This document shows, piece after piece, positions 6,706 to 13,115 of a stretch of DNA of 13,115 bases. A program made the translations under genes and the position numbers. The notes under the pieces are model-generated. The model was not told where the DNA came from, did not search any database, and saw nothing but the letters and a program-made list of their open reading frames with translations. The stretch is from Spirochaetales bacterium (GTDB taxonomy: Bacteria > Spirochaetota > Spirochaetia > Sphaerochaetales > Sphaerochaetaceae), in NCBI GenBank assembly GCA_017962865.1, contig JAGCUM010000021.1:1-13115 (forward strand). The letters run 5' to 3'. The first letter of the stretch is position 1. Every line of letters begins with the position of its first letter.

Positions 6706-6708
6706 TTG

Positions 6709-7272
6709 TTACTGAAGAAACTCTATCTGATAGCTGTAATCACGGAGGCGGTTTACTACATGTATGCCGCCTTCTTCATATTCTATGTTGTAGATGATTT
6801 CATCACCTTCGAGAATAACCCTCCGTTTGAGATCTCCCTCGGAATACGATTCCACCAGGACCAGGTCGCTGGTGGCGAATTCCGCTCCGATGGCATCGGA
6901 GGAGGCGAAGCAGATCTGCATGTCTGCAACTATGAACATGCCGATGATCCTGTACTCGGGAAGGAAGGAGGTCTCGAAGCTGAGATTCTCTCCGTCGTAG
7001 GTCACCTTGCCCATCGTCTGACCTGTAGGAGCGAACATGACCAGATTGAGAGCTGTCTCATCGGATGTGAACCAGGCTTCCATCGCAACGTTCTCATAGC
7101 CCGGAAAGGTTCCGGTGACCAGCTGGTACGAATCAACCGGCTCGTCTATGGCCGAGAGGGGAAGAAGGTGGAAGTAGGCGCTCTCTCCCATGCGGACCCT
7201 CAGCGTGGTGCATGAGGTAAGGCAGAGGAATGCTGCAAGCAATGAAACGACAAGTAGTGTTTTCCTTTTCAT
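6709..7272 (-). CDS. DUF3261-like lipoprotein of the lipid-export operon
   Basis: A 187-residue predicted lipoprotein (signal peptide MKRKTLLVVSLLAAFLCLTSC in two stretches, Cys21). I chose ATG 7272 because it overlaps the exporter stop as ATGA and gives a clean signal peptide; an in-frame start at 7293 only adds a hydrophilic prefix. The mature part is predicted beta-rich, with an early YFHLLPLSA and later FTSDETALNLVMFAPTGQTMGKV. This pattern and its place directly after an MMPL exporter fit DUF3261 lipoproteins, which accompany aryl-polyene-type clusters. The role is probably in passing or anchoring the lipid product at the outer membrane, by analogy with LolB-like acceptors. It is the last gene of the operon. 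The family assignment is from memory of pattern and context. Confidence 0.75.
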   Translation of the reverse strand: MKRKTLLVVSLLAAFLCLTSCTTLRVRMGESAYFHLLPLSAIDEPVDSYQLVTGTFPGYENVAMEAWFTSDETALNLVMFAPTGQTMGKVTYDGENLSFETSFLPEYRIIGMFIVADMQICFASSDAIGAEFATSDLVLVESYSEGDLKRRVILEGDEIIYNIEYEEGGIHVVNRLRDYSYQIEFLQ

Positions 7273-8012
7273 TTGTCTGCTCCGATGGCACACAGGAAGG
7301 CCACAAGTATTCCGATGAATACCGTAAGTCCGAAGATGTGTACGGGTGTGAATGAACTGAACAGCAGGGAACCGAAGCTCAGTTCAGTTGTAATGAACGA
7401 CAGGAAGATTGCCTTCTTGGAACCGTTGCTTTTTTCCGATCTTGCAAAGACCATGTAATCCAGACCCAGTCCCACGATCAGCACGAGACCGACTGCCACG
7501 AAGAAGTCGAGCCTGTAACCGAAGAGTGTCAGGATTCCGATTGTTCCGATGAGAACGGTGTAGGGGGCAAGACTCATCGCAAGACCCTTCTTCCATCCGA
7601 ACAGGATCACAAGAACGATTATGATGGCGGCTATTGCGATGATGAACATCCTGAAGATAAGCGTGGAGAGTTTGTCCAGCTCACGGCTGACATCCTTGCT
7701 TGTCTGGAAGTATTCGACTCCTTCGAAGGATTGTGAAAGGGCTTTTATCTCATCTCCGTCCTTTGCATTCTGGATTACAACAACCTCATAGAAACGGCCG
7801 TCGATCTCTCCGAGAGAAATCGAGCCAAGCATCGAACGGATGCTTGATGGCAGGGATGATGTTGAGAATAATGAAGCATTATCGGAAATATGGGCTATTA
7901 TTGCAGCCTTATCCTCTTCAGATACACCCAGGATTTCGCACTGCTCATCCAAGAGCGGGATAAGGCCTGAAGCAGCCTCGAGGCTTGATCTCTGAACCGA
8001 TGCGGGAGGCAC
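7269..8012 (-). CDS. C-terminal part of the MMPL exporter after the TAA
   Basis: 247 residues if translation restarts at GTG 8012; no Shine-Dalgarno is visible there, so independent expression is doubtful. It holds the rest of the second periplasmic loop and the last five helices, including the second-half acidic residue in VGLGLDYMVFARSEKS. It is in the same frame as the N-terminal part, 13 codons past the TAA, and its stop overlaps the next gene as ATGA. The sequence appears intact and under normal codon use, so any inactivation must be recent. Confidence 0.7.
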   Translation of the reverse strand: MPPASVQRSSLEAASGLIPLLDEQCEILGVSEEDKAAIIAHISDNASLFSTSSLPSSIRSMLGSISLGEIDGRFYEVVVIQNAKDGDEIKALSQSFEGVEYFQTSKDVSRELDKLSTLIFRMFIIAIAAIIIVLVILFGWKKGLAMSLAPYTVLIGTIGILTLFGYRLDFFVAVGLVLIVGLGLDYMVFARSEKSNGSKKAIFLSFITTELSFGSLLFSSFTPVHIFGLTVFIGILVAFLCAIGADK

Positions 8013-8051
8013 GAATGATGAGGTTGCTATATAGCCTGAGATGCTTGCGCT

Positions 8052-9566
8052 TTACTTGAGTTTCTCCAGCTCTGAGGCAAAGAGGTACTCTTTCTCAAGT
8101 ACGTCATTTTCATCCGTTCCTTCCACTATCGCGTAGGTTGTGGAAAGAAATCCTGTTGCCTTACCGGCAGTAGCTTCGCCCTCGAGCATCCTCTCCGACG
8201 GGGTGTAGAGGCTTGTAATATCGTTCTTCACCGTAAGGCGCGGAATCTGGACAACCAGAAGGATCGTTGCCGAAAGGGCAAGGATCGGAAGCAGAAGCGG
8301 TACCGAAACCTTTCTTTCCGGCTTGGCTGCGAAGGATTTCGGATTGATCATCTTCTGCGACAGCAGCCTGGGGTAGAGCAGCATGGCTACTAGATATGAG
8401 CTGAGAAGGACGGTAAGGGAGATTGCGGCCATCTGCTTGAGGATTCCGTAGGAGGAGAATAGAAGCACAAGGTAGCACAGTTCGGTCGATATGAAACTGA
8501 CGCTCAGGCTCTTTCCGAGCTTCTTTCTCAGATCGAAGGTCTCATCCGGGGACTTCTGGGCAAGGGTCATGTAGCTGTGTATGGAATAGTCTATGCAGGT
8601 TCCGATGAGAGTCGTCCCGAATATCATGGAAAGCACATGGATTTCCCTGAAGAACAGAAGCAAGGCCGCAACTGCGCTTCCGGTGGCGATTGCCAGACTC
8701 ATGGCAAACAGCCAGAGTATATGGAAGTTCCTGCACAGGAGGAAGAACATCAAGAGAATGAGAACTACCGAGACCACCGAGATGACGGTAATCTCATTCT
8801 GGGCTCCGCTTGCACTTTCATAGCTGTGGAATGCAAGGCCACTGCAACTTATCCTGGCATTCTCCTCGCTATATCTGTCGCAGATATCGAAGATGCTTTC
8901 GATTCCGCTGTTCTTTCCTGCCAGACTGAGACTCTCTGCAGTCAGACGACCGCTGATTATCACGTACCAGATATCGTCCACCTGAGCACACAGAACCCCG
9001 TCCTTGGGGGAGAACGAAGTGAGATTGCCTACCTTGTCCAGAAGATTAAGCCAGACCGTTTCGCTCAGAAGGAAGGGATCTTTGTCCAGATCCGCCAGAG
9101 AAGATATCGTGAAGGCCCCGAAGATCCTTGCAAGGCTGTCATCCTGGAAGGAGACCGGGTCTGCCTTGATCCTGTTGCGTGTATCCTCGTCAAGCAGTCT
9201 GTATACATTCTCGGATACCATTGAGAAGAGCTCCTGTGTATCCAGAGCTGAGCTTTCTATCGTTATTGTTTCGAAGGCGCCGCTTCTTTCCAACAGGGGG
9301 AAAATCTCCATTGCCTTGTCTTTCACCGTCTGGAAATCCTCTCCGCTTACGAAGATGTTCACGTTGGCATTCTGGCCTTCGGTGAATGCCGTTTCGGCCC
9401 TGAGCATCGAGTCCGATACTCCGCCCTGAGGAATCATGCTTGTGAAGCTTGTGCTGATCTTGCGGGGGCTGACGATGCAGGCAACGGCAGCTGCGGCAAA
9501 CAGAACCAGAAGGGCTGCCAGGAAGATGGCCGCGCCATTAAAGCGAGTAGAGTGCAAGCTCTTCAT
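8052..9566 (-). CDS. N-terminal part of the MMPL exporter up to the TAA
   Basis: 504 residues. TM1 is at about 11-32. The first periplasmic loop is at about 33-258. Five helices follow at about 259-400, with the conserved acidic residue D326 in GTTLIGTCIDYSIH, thought to carry protons in RND transporters. TM7 is at about 422-441, then the start of the second loop, ending at ELEKLK before TAA. As translated it has the first half plus TM7 and cannot form the usual pseudo-twofold transporter alone. Confidence 0.8.
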   Translation of the reverse strand: MKSLHSTRFNGAAIFLAALLVLFAAAAVACIVSPRKISTSFTSMIPQGGVSDSMLRAETAFTEGQNANVNIFVSGEDFQTVKDKAMEIFPLLERSGAFETITIESSALDTQELFSMVSENVYRLLDEDTRNRIKADPVSFQDDSLARIFGAFTISSLADLDKDPFLLSETVWLNLLDKVGNLTSFSPKDGVLCAQVDDIWYVIISGRLTAESLSLAGKNSGIESIFDICDRYSEENARISCSGLAFHSYESASGAQNEITVISVVSVVLILLMFFLLCRNFHILWLFAMSLAIATGSAVAALLLFFREIHVLSMIFGTTLIGTCIDYSIHSYMTLAQKSPDETFDLRKKLGKSLSVSFISTELCYLVLLFSSYGILKQMAAISLTVLLSSYLVAMLLYPRLLSQKMINPKSFAAKPERKVSVPLLLPILALSATILLVVQIPRLTVKNDITSLYTPSERMLEGEATAGKATGFLSTTYAIVEGTDENDVLEKEYLFASELEKLK

Positions 9567-10170
9567 CGGTCAGCTCCCTTATCTGAAGGTCCGAGAACTC
9601 ATACAGGATGGAATCTCCGGTGGTCTCCGTCATCTTGAGGGATTCGAAAGAGGAGGATCCTGTCATGATTATACCGGTCATGAATGACCCGACAACCTTA
9701 TCCTTGGGAATAAGGGTAAGAGTCCAATTGGTGCCTTCTTTGCTGAGATATGTCGTGAAAAGTGAAGCTATCTTAGAAAAATCGGCACTGAAAACACATT
9801 CCATGGAAGTTGCAATCTGGATGTAGATGGGGTTGTTGGCAATATCAAGATGTGACGGTTCCCCTTCACGGATTTTCTGTACCAGTTTGTCTCTTCCGAC
9901 AACCAGGATGGAGGCATAGGGTTTCTCCGTGCACCACACGATTCCCTTACCTGTGGCTATGGTGATCTTTCCCGTGGAGACAAAGCTTCTTGGGCTTCCT
10001 GCGACCGTCTTTGTCTGCTTGAAGAGCCCTGCCATCGTGGAGCCGCCGAATGCATCGGAAATGAAGGAATAGTCTCCCGACATCAGATCGACTTCGGTTC
10101 CGATGTTTTCGGCTGCAAAGAGCGGAAGGAGAAGAATCAGCATGGCAAGAAGAATGATTACTTTGCGCAT
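9538..10170 (-). CDS. LolA-like periplasmic lipid/lipoprotein carrier
   Basis: 210 residues with a cleavable signal peptide (MRKVIILLAMLILLLPLFA, then AENIG) and no lipobox Cys. The mature part shows the LolA-type pattern: FKQTKTV early, then a strand pair SFVSTGKITIATGKGIVWCTEKPY and a later VVGRDKLV. LolA folds bind acyl chains in a half-barrel. The paralogue in lipid clusters is thought to carry the product across the periplasm from the MMPL exporter. ATG 10170 is preferred over an in-frame TTG at 10212 because it starts directly with the signal peptide; the Shine-Dalgarno is weak, and translation is probably coupled to the upstream gene, which it overlaps by 13 nt. It overlaps the exporter gene by 29 nt. 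Confidence 0.8.
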   Translation of the reverse strand: MRKVIILLAMLILLLPLFAAENIGTEVDLMSGDYSFISDAFGGSTMAGLFKQTKTVAGSPRSFVSTGKITIATGKGIVWCTEKPYASILVVGRDKLVQKIREGEPSHLDIANNPIYIQIATSMECVFSADFSKIASLFTTYLSKEGTNWTLTLIPKDKVVGSFMTGIIMTGSSSFESLKMTETTGDSILYEFSDLQIRELTDEELALYSL

Positions 10171-11081
10171 AGTTTTCTTATAAGGTCGATTATCCTCCGT
10201 TTGGGCGGACAAGGCAACATGTGGAAATCATTTTCACCGTGTTCCGTACTCTCCCACAGGCGCAGGACTTCCTGCTGGAAAGGCTTGTCCAGGTCCATGT
10301 CCGTCTGCTGGCCGCTTTGAAGCTTCGATACGAGGCCGACGGTGAAGTCCCAGAGGTCCGAACCGGTCTCAGCGGTATCGGTCTGACTGAAAAGCTCGGA
10401 CCAGGTGCGGTTTTCCGGAGAGAGGTAGGTATAGGTTTCGCCGTAGTAGCCGACCACATAGTCCGAGGGTCTTGCATCCGGCCGGACGTCCCTTACAAGG
10501 ATGATTTTGTCTGCCTTCCTGTTGGCAAGTGAGACTATCGGGAACTGGATGGTGATGAGAACGCCCTGCACGAGGTAGGAGATGAGGGCGTTGTAGAGGG
10601 TCCAGATCTGAAGCGTGCTGCCGAATACGATGAAGAAGTTGATTGCAAGGCTGATTATGAAGTGGATGCACCACATTATGTTGAGGGCCTTGCAGCAGCG
10701 CTCGAGGATGCCCCTGCCGGGGTGTGTCTCGATGGCACTGTCCGTCATCATCGCAAAGGTGGTGATGATGGGTTTGCCCCTCAGAAGCGGGACTCCGAAA
10801 GCCACGAGGAAGACCAGTGTCAGGCAGATGGGATAGAACTTGAGCACCGTTTCGCTCTGGGTTATCAGAACTACGATTGCCACGAGTCCCAGAAGGATTG
10901 CACTCCAGTTGCGTTTGCCTTTGGTATGGAAGAAGCCGAAGTAGGCGATGGCTATGATCATCATCCCGATGGAGACGATGCTGATGGGCAGCTTGAACAC
11001 CACCAGGGTCAGGAAAATGAAAAGAGGATAGGTGACTATCAGGGCCACCAGAAAGATTTTTGCGACGCTTCTGCCTTTCAT
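10158..11081 (-). CDS. Polytopic membrane protein (COG4648-like) with a soluble C-terminal extension
   Basis: 307 residues. About six TM helices are visible: 8-30, 33-51, 60-75, 79-100, 134-154 and 160-185. A hydrophilic tail of about 120 residues follows (from SLANRKADK to the C-terminus). The TM part resembles the uncharacterised COG4648 membrane protein that recurs in aryl-polyene clusters; this is from gene context and general pattern, not a search. The tail contains YVVGYYGETYTYL, a Trp-rich stretch and a CPP motif; I do not recognise it. There is no Shine-Dalgarno before ATG 11081. The upstream stop lies 6 nt away, so coupled translation is likely. Exact role in lipid assembly or export is unknown. 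Confidence 0.65.
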   Translation of the reverse strand: MKGRSVAKIFLVALIVTYPLFIFLTLVVFKLPISIVSIGMMIIAIAYFGFFHTKGKRNWSAILLGLVAIVVLITQSETVLKFYPICLTLVFLVAFGVPLLRGKPIITTFAMMTDSAIETHPGRGILERCCKALNIMWCIHFIISLAINFFIVFGSTLQIWTLYNALISYLVQGVLITIQFPIVSLANRKADKIILVRDVRPDARPSDYVVGYYGETYTYLSPENRTWSELFSQTDTAETGSDLWDFTVGLVSKLQSGQQTDMDLDKPFQQEVLRLWESTEHGENDFHMLPCPPKRRIIDLIRKLCAK

Positions 11082-11087
11082 CGGGAA

Positions 11088-11660
11088 TCAGAACTGGAAG
11101 CAGTAACCCGTTCTGATGGAGGTCAACAGTACGCCCAGGGTTGCCACGGAGGTCAGAGGACCTACGAACGGGCCGTGCTCGTCGTATTCATAGCGGGAGT
11201 AGGCGCTGACATAGCCTCCGACGGGGATGTCGAATCCCACGAAAAGGCCGTGGGACCTGCGGTAGCCGAACCAGTGCGTATACTGCAGTCCGAAGGTCAA
11301 ACCTGCGAATTTCATATATGTAGGCTCAGTGGTCGTCGATTCGTCATCGTACACCACGGAATCATTGCCGTTGATATTGAGGTAGCTGAGGCCGAACCTC
11401 AGATCCAGATCGTTTCCGACATTTGGAATCAGGTCCACAGAGACGATTCCCTGTGCATATATCCAACCGAACTTGTCCTCCGGCTGGTTTGCCACTCTGG
11501 CCGCGGAGATTCCGGCTCCGATTCTGACGCTGTCGGTCACACCGATTGTTGCGCCGGCATTGATTCCGAGTATGGAGAATCCCAGTTGGAATGACATTGT
11601 CCCGGCAAAGGCTGCAGCTGCAAGGAGCAGGGTGCAGATAATGGCTGTTGCTTTCTTCAT
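11088..11660 (-). CDS. Small outer-membrane beta-barrel-like protein
   Basis: 190 residues. A signal peptide (MKKATAIICTLLLAAAAFA, cleaved before GT) is followed by alternating amphipathic strands rich in Gly, Tyr and Phe (GINAGATIGV, FGLQYTHWFGYRR, GLFVGFDIPVGGYV). It ends in GYCFQF, a terminal aromatic residue as BAM-dependent outer-membrane barrels have. The size suits an eight-strand barrel. AGGAG lies 5 nt before the ATG, inside the end of the ACP gene, with a 2-nt gap. Such a barrel is not a standard part of aryl-polyene clusters as I know them, so it may be a dedicated outer-membrane partner of this lineage. Function is inferred from topology only. Confidence 0.65.
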   Translation of the reverse strand: MKKATAIICTLLLAAAAFAGTMSFQLGFSILGINAGATIGVTDSVRIGAGISAARVANQPEDKFGWIYAQGIVSVDLIPNVGNDLDLRFGLSYLNINGNDSVVYDDESTTTEPTYMKFAGLTFGLQYTHWFGYRRSHGLFVGFDIPVGGYVSAYSRYEYDEHGPFVGPLTSVATLGVLLTSIRTGYCFQF

Positions 11661-11662
11661 TT

Positions 11663-11917
11663 TTACTCCTGACTTCTTTTTCCGATGTAGTCCACTACAT
11701 CCCTTACGGTTTCGAAATCGTTGAATCCGACATCTCCGAACTGGATGGAGAAGGTCTCCTCGATCATTATGACCATGCAGATCATGCCTATTGAGTTCAG
11801 TCCGACCTGTGTCCGCAGATCCGAATCCTCATCGATCCTATCCATCACGTCCGCCTTATCGGGGAGGGCGGTTCTGAATATGTCCTTCAGTTTTTCCAAA
11901 ATATCGCTTCTGTTCAT
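11663..11917 (-). CDS. Acyl carrier protein
   Basis: 84 residues, acidic and helical, of typical ACP size. The 4'-phosphopantetheine attachment Ser is S42 in VGLNSIGM; most ACPs have Asp before this Ser (DSL), here it is Asn. Helix II continues with MICMVIMIEETFSI. The protein should hold acyl or aryl intermediates as thioesters in the cytoplasm. The start overlaps the ligase stop as ATGA (11914-11917), a pairing typical of ligase/ACP partners, so the ligase probably loads this ACP. A classical fatty-acid AcpP is less likely given the context. Confidence 0.9.
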   Translation of the reverse strand: MNRSDILEKLKDIFRTALPDKADVMDRIDEDSDLRTQVGLNSIGMICMVIMIEETFSIQFGDVGFNDFETVRDVVDYIGKRSQE

Positions 11918-13115
11918 TCCGGCTGATTCCTCAATACCTTCATGCTCGGGCTTCTTGCAAAGTCCTTGTCCCTGATGACGATCCTGTTGATGCGGCAGTG
12001 CGACGGAAGATTTGCATTCACCTCGTTGATCTCGTCCCTCAGATGTCCCTCGATGTCCTCAATGCCCTTTGCCTTGAGATTGGCCATTCTCGGAAGAACC
12101 TCAAGAGTAAGGATGTCCATGCCGTTCTCGGTCCTGTGGGTGACAAGACAGTCCTGGATGTCGTCTATCATGTCGAAGGTGTTCTCGATTTCCTGCGGGG
12201 AGATGTTCTCTCCTGTTGCCAGCACGATCAGTTCCTTCAGACGTCCGGTGATGTAGAGCCTCTGGTCCTCATCGAACCTCACCAGGTCTCCGGTACGGAA
12301 CCAGCCGTCTACGAAGGAGGCTTCGGTCTCTGCCGGGTCGTTGAGATAGCAGTCCATCACATTGGGTCCCTTTATCCACAACTCTCCTTCCACGACCTTA
12401 GCCTGCATGCCCGGGTAGATGTATCCGACCGATTCGGGATGCAGATCGGATTCCGGATTGCCGCTGACAAGGTTTGCGCTCTCCGTGAGGCCGTAGCCTG
12501 GAAGGAGTTTGATACCGAACCTGTCGTAGTCCCTGACCAGATATGGCGGAACCATTGCAGCGCCGCAGATGATGGTCTTCACATCCGAACCGAACATGTT
12601 GCGTCCAAGCTGTCTGGAGAGGTTCAACGCCATCTCTACAAGGGCGGGAACCAGAACGAGGATGCTGGGTTTGAAGATTGCGATATCCTTGAACATGTCC
12701 TTCGGGTTTCTGCAGATGCGGATTGCGCTTCCGGTATAGATGCTCGTCATCAGGTTTCTGATGAGACCGAAGATGTGTGTCAGAGGCAGGACCAGCACAT
12801 AGCGCTGGAAGAAGACATCCGGGTAGCCGTAGCAGCCGTTCTTTGCTCCTGTGGTGATTGCCCTGTGGGAGAGTAGTACTCCCTTGCTCTGTCCTGTCGT
12901 ACCGCTGGTAAAGAGCATCGCACAAGGATCGGAAGGATCAACTTCAGTCATGTCACACGGCTCTGCGCTCTGTGCGGGATTGATGACGGCCAGAGTCGGT
13001 TTGGTGCTCTTGGCAAGCTCGGTCTTCAGGGCAAGCTCATCCGAAGTGATTATGGCCTTCAGGTTGTACTTCATCGTGCAGCCCATGATGGCCTGTGGAG
13101 GGAGCTGGACAGGGA
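11914..13115 (-). CDS. AMP-dependent acyl/aryl ligase (ANL family), 5' truncated
   Basis: About 400 residues are visible; the frame stays open to the right edge (reading VQLPPQAIMGCT), so the ATG at 13084-13086 is internal and perhaps 100-150 residues are missing. The enzyme activates a carboxylic acid as acyl-AMP and transfers it to a thiol. Motifs in order: the P-loop FTSGTTGQSKGV, LPLTHIFG, GYGLTES, GWFRTGDLVRF, YITGRLKELIV, and a C-terminal SPSMKVLR whose Lys aligns with the A10 catalytic lysine. With an ACP gene overlapping by 4 nt and an export system behind it, the acceptor is probably the ACP rather than CoA. The substrate cannot be read from the sequence. Confidence 0.92.
   Translation of the reverse strand, partial: PVQLPPQAIMGCTMKYNLKAIITSDELALKTELAKSTKPTLAVINPAQSAEPCDMTEVDPSDPCAMLFTSGTTGQSKGVLLSHRAITTGAKNGCYGYPDVFFQRYVLVLPLTHIFGLIRNLMTSIYTGSAIRICRNPKDMFKDIAIFKPSILVLVPALVEMALNLSRQLGRNMFGSDVKTIICGAAMVPPYLVRDYDRFGIKLLPGYGLTESANLVSGNPESDLHPESVGYIYPGMQAKVVEGELWIKGPNVMDCYLNDPAETEASFVDGWFRTGDLVRFDEDQRLYITGRLKELIVLATGENISPQEIENTFDMIDDIQDCLVTHRTENGMDILTLEVLPRMANLKAKGIEDIEGHLRDEINEVNANLPSHCRINRIVIRDKDFARSPSMKVLRNQPE

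Larger units (their letters stand above)
7269..9566 (-). pseudogene. MMPL/RND lipid exporter interrupted by one in-frame TAA
   Basis: The 766-codon frame from ATG 9566 to TGA 7269 encodes a complete MMPL-type exporter: two repeats of one TM helix, a large periplasmic loop and five TM helices. A single TAA at 8052-8054 (codon 505) interrupts it within the second periplasmic loop. The same frame continues on both sides and the 13 codons between the stop and the next possible start (GTG 8012) read as normal loop sequence (SASISGYIATSSF). No indel is involved. One base change from CAA, AAA or GAA would explain it. TAA is a normal stop elsewhere here (alaS, Lpp1, Lpp3), so a changed genetic code is unlikely. 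The protein should drive proton-powered export of the operon's lipid or polyene across the inner membrane. It overlaps the LolA-like gene by 29 nt, with GGGAG 7 nt before the ATG. Confidence 0.8.

Noticed and set aside
8052..8054. Reassigned TAA as a sense codon
   Set aside because: TAA ends several normal genes here, including alaS, Lpp1, Lpp3 and the ACP.
8012..8057. A frameshift as the cause of the split exporter
   Set aside because: Both halves are in the same frame (9566 and 8012 are congruent modulo 3); only a stop codon separates them.
8577..9224. + strand ORF of 215 codons
   Set aside because: Antisense to the exporter gene, with low-complexity charged composition.
10170..10212. Upstream TTG start for the LolA-like gene
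   Set aside because: It adds a hydrophilic 14-residue prefix before the signal peptide; ATG 10170 gives a normal exported N-terminus.
10662..11594. Long + strand ORF of 310 codons opposite the membrane-protein and barrel genes
   Set aside because: Its product is His/Asp/Glu-rich with no domain, no Shine-Dalgarno and no hydrophobic core, and it lies antisense to two clear exported or membrane proteins. It is a shadow of their codon use.
11998..12876. + strand ORF of 292 codons
   Set aside because: Antisense to the AMP-ligase, whose motifs are all intact; no recognisable protein features.
1..13115. tRNA/rRNA genes, CRISPR arrays, insertion sequences, phage genes
   Set aside because: None was found by eye: no spaced direct repeats, transposase motifs or cloverleaf-like segments.

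Overview
The window looks like a chromosomal segment from a spirochaete. The strongest clue is alaS: the alanyl-tRNA synthetase is only about 597 residues, lacks the usual C-terminal C-Ala region, and carries a Cys cluster (CxxxCxxxCxC). This is the layout I know from Treponema and Borrelia. Several SPase II lipoproteins and a double-membrane export system (LolA-like, MMPL/RND, outer-membrane barrel) show a diderm. G+C is roughly half by eye. Genus is not resolvable from this window; Sphaerochaetaceae or a gut Treponema relative is a guess.

Layout. (1) Positions 2-2765, + strand: the 3' end of a small membrane protein gene, then three tightly spaced lipoprotein genes. They share a repeated module of about 110 residues (MTxSY...LPELEG...W...), present in five copies, two genes also carrying an InlB-like beta repeat. 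(2) 2843-3253, - strand: an Hsp20 small heat-shock protein, preceded by a near-perfect sigma-54 promoter. (3) 3254-3579: a gene-free divergent regulatory region with the sigma-54 site, several inverted repeats and, at its right end, a sigma-70-type promoter placed so close to alaS that its mRNA should be almost leaderless. (4) 3580-6705, + strand: alaS, a hairpin, then an M18 aminopeptidase. (5) 6709 to the right edge, - strand: a compact operon entering from the right with genes overlapping or 2-6 nt apart. In transcription order it encodes an acyl-AMP/CoA ligase (5' end off-window), an acyl carrier protein, a small outer-membrane beta-barrel, a polytopic membrane protein, a LolA-like periplasmic carrier, an MMPL/RND exporter and a DUF3261-like lipoprotein.

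The last operon closely resembles the activation and export half of aryl-polyene/flexirubin/xanthomonadin-type clusters. The likely logic is that the ligase loads an acyl or aryl starter onto the ACP, ketosynthase-type enzymes presumably encoded to the right extend it, and the MMPL, LolA-like and lipoprotein components move the lipid product to the outer membrane. Its MMPL gene has an in-frame TAA at 8052-8054 with the reading frame intact on both sides, so the exporter is either a fresh pseudogene, a split or recoded protein, or contains a base error. The most novel-looking material is the lipoprotein module family, the sigma-54/inverted-repeat control region of hsp20, and this interrupted export operon.
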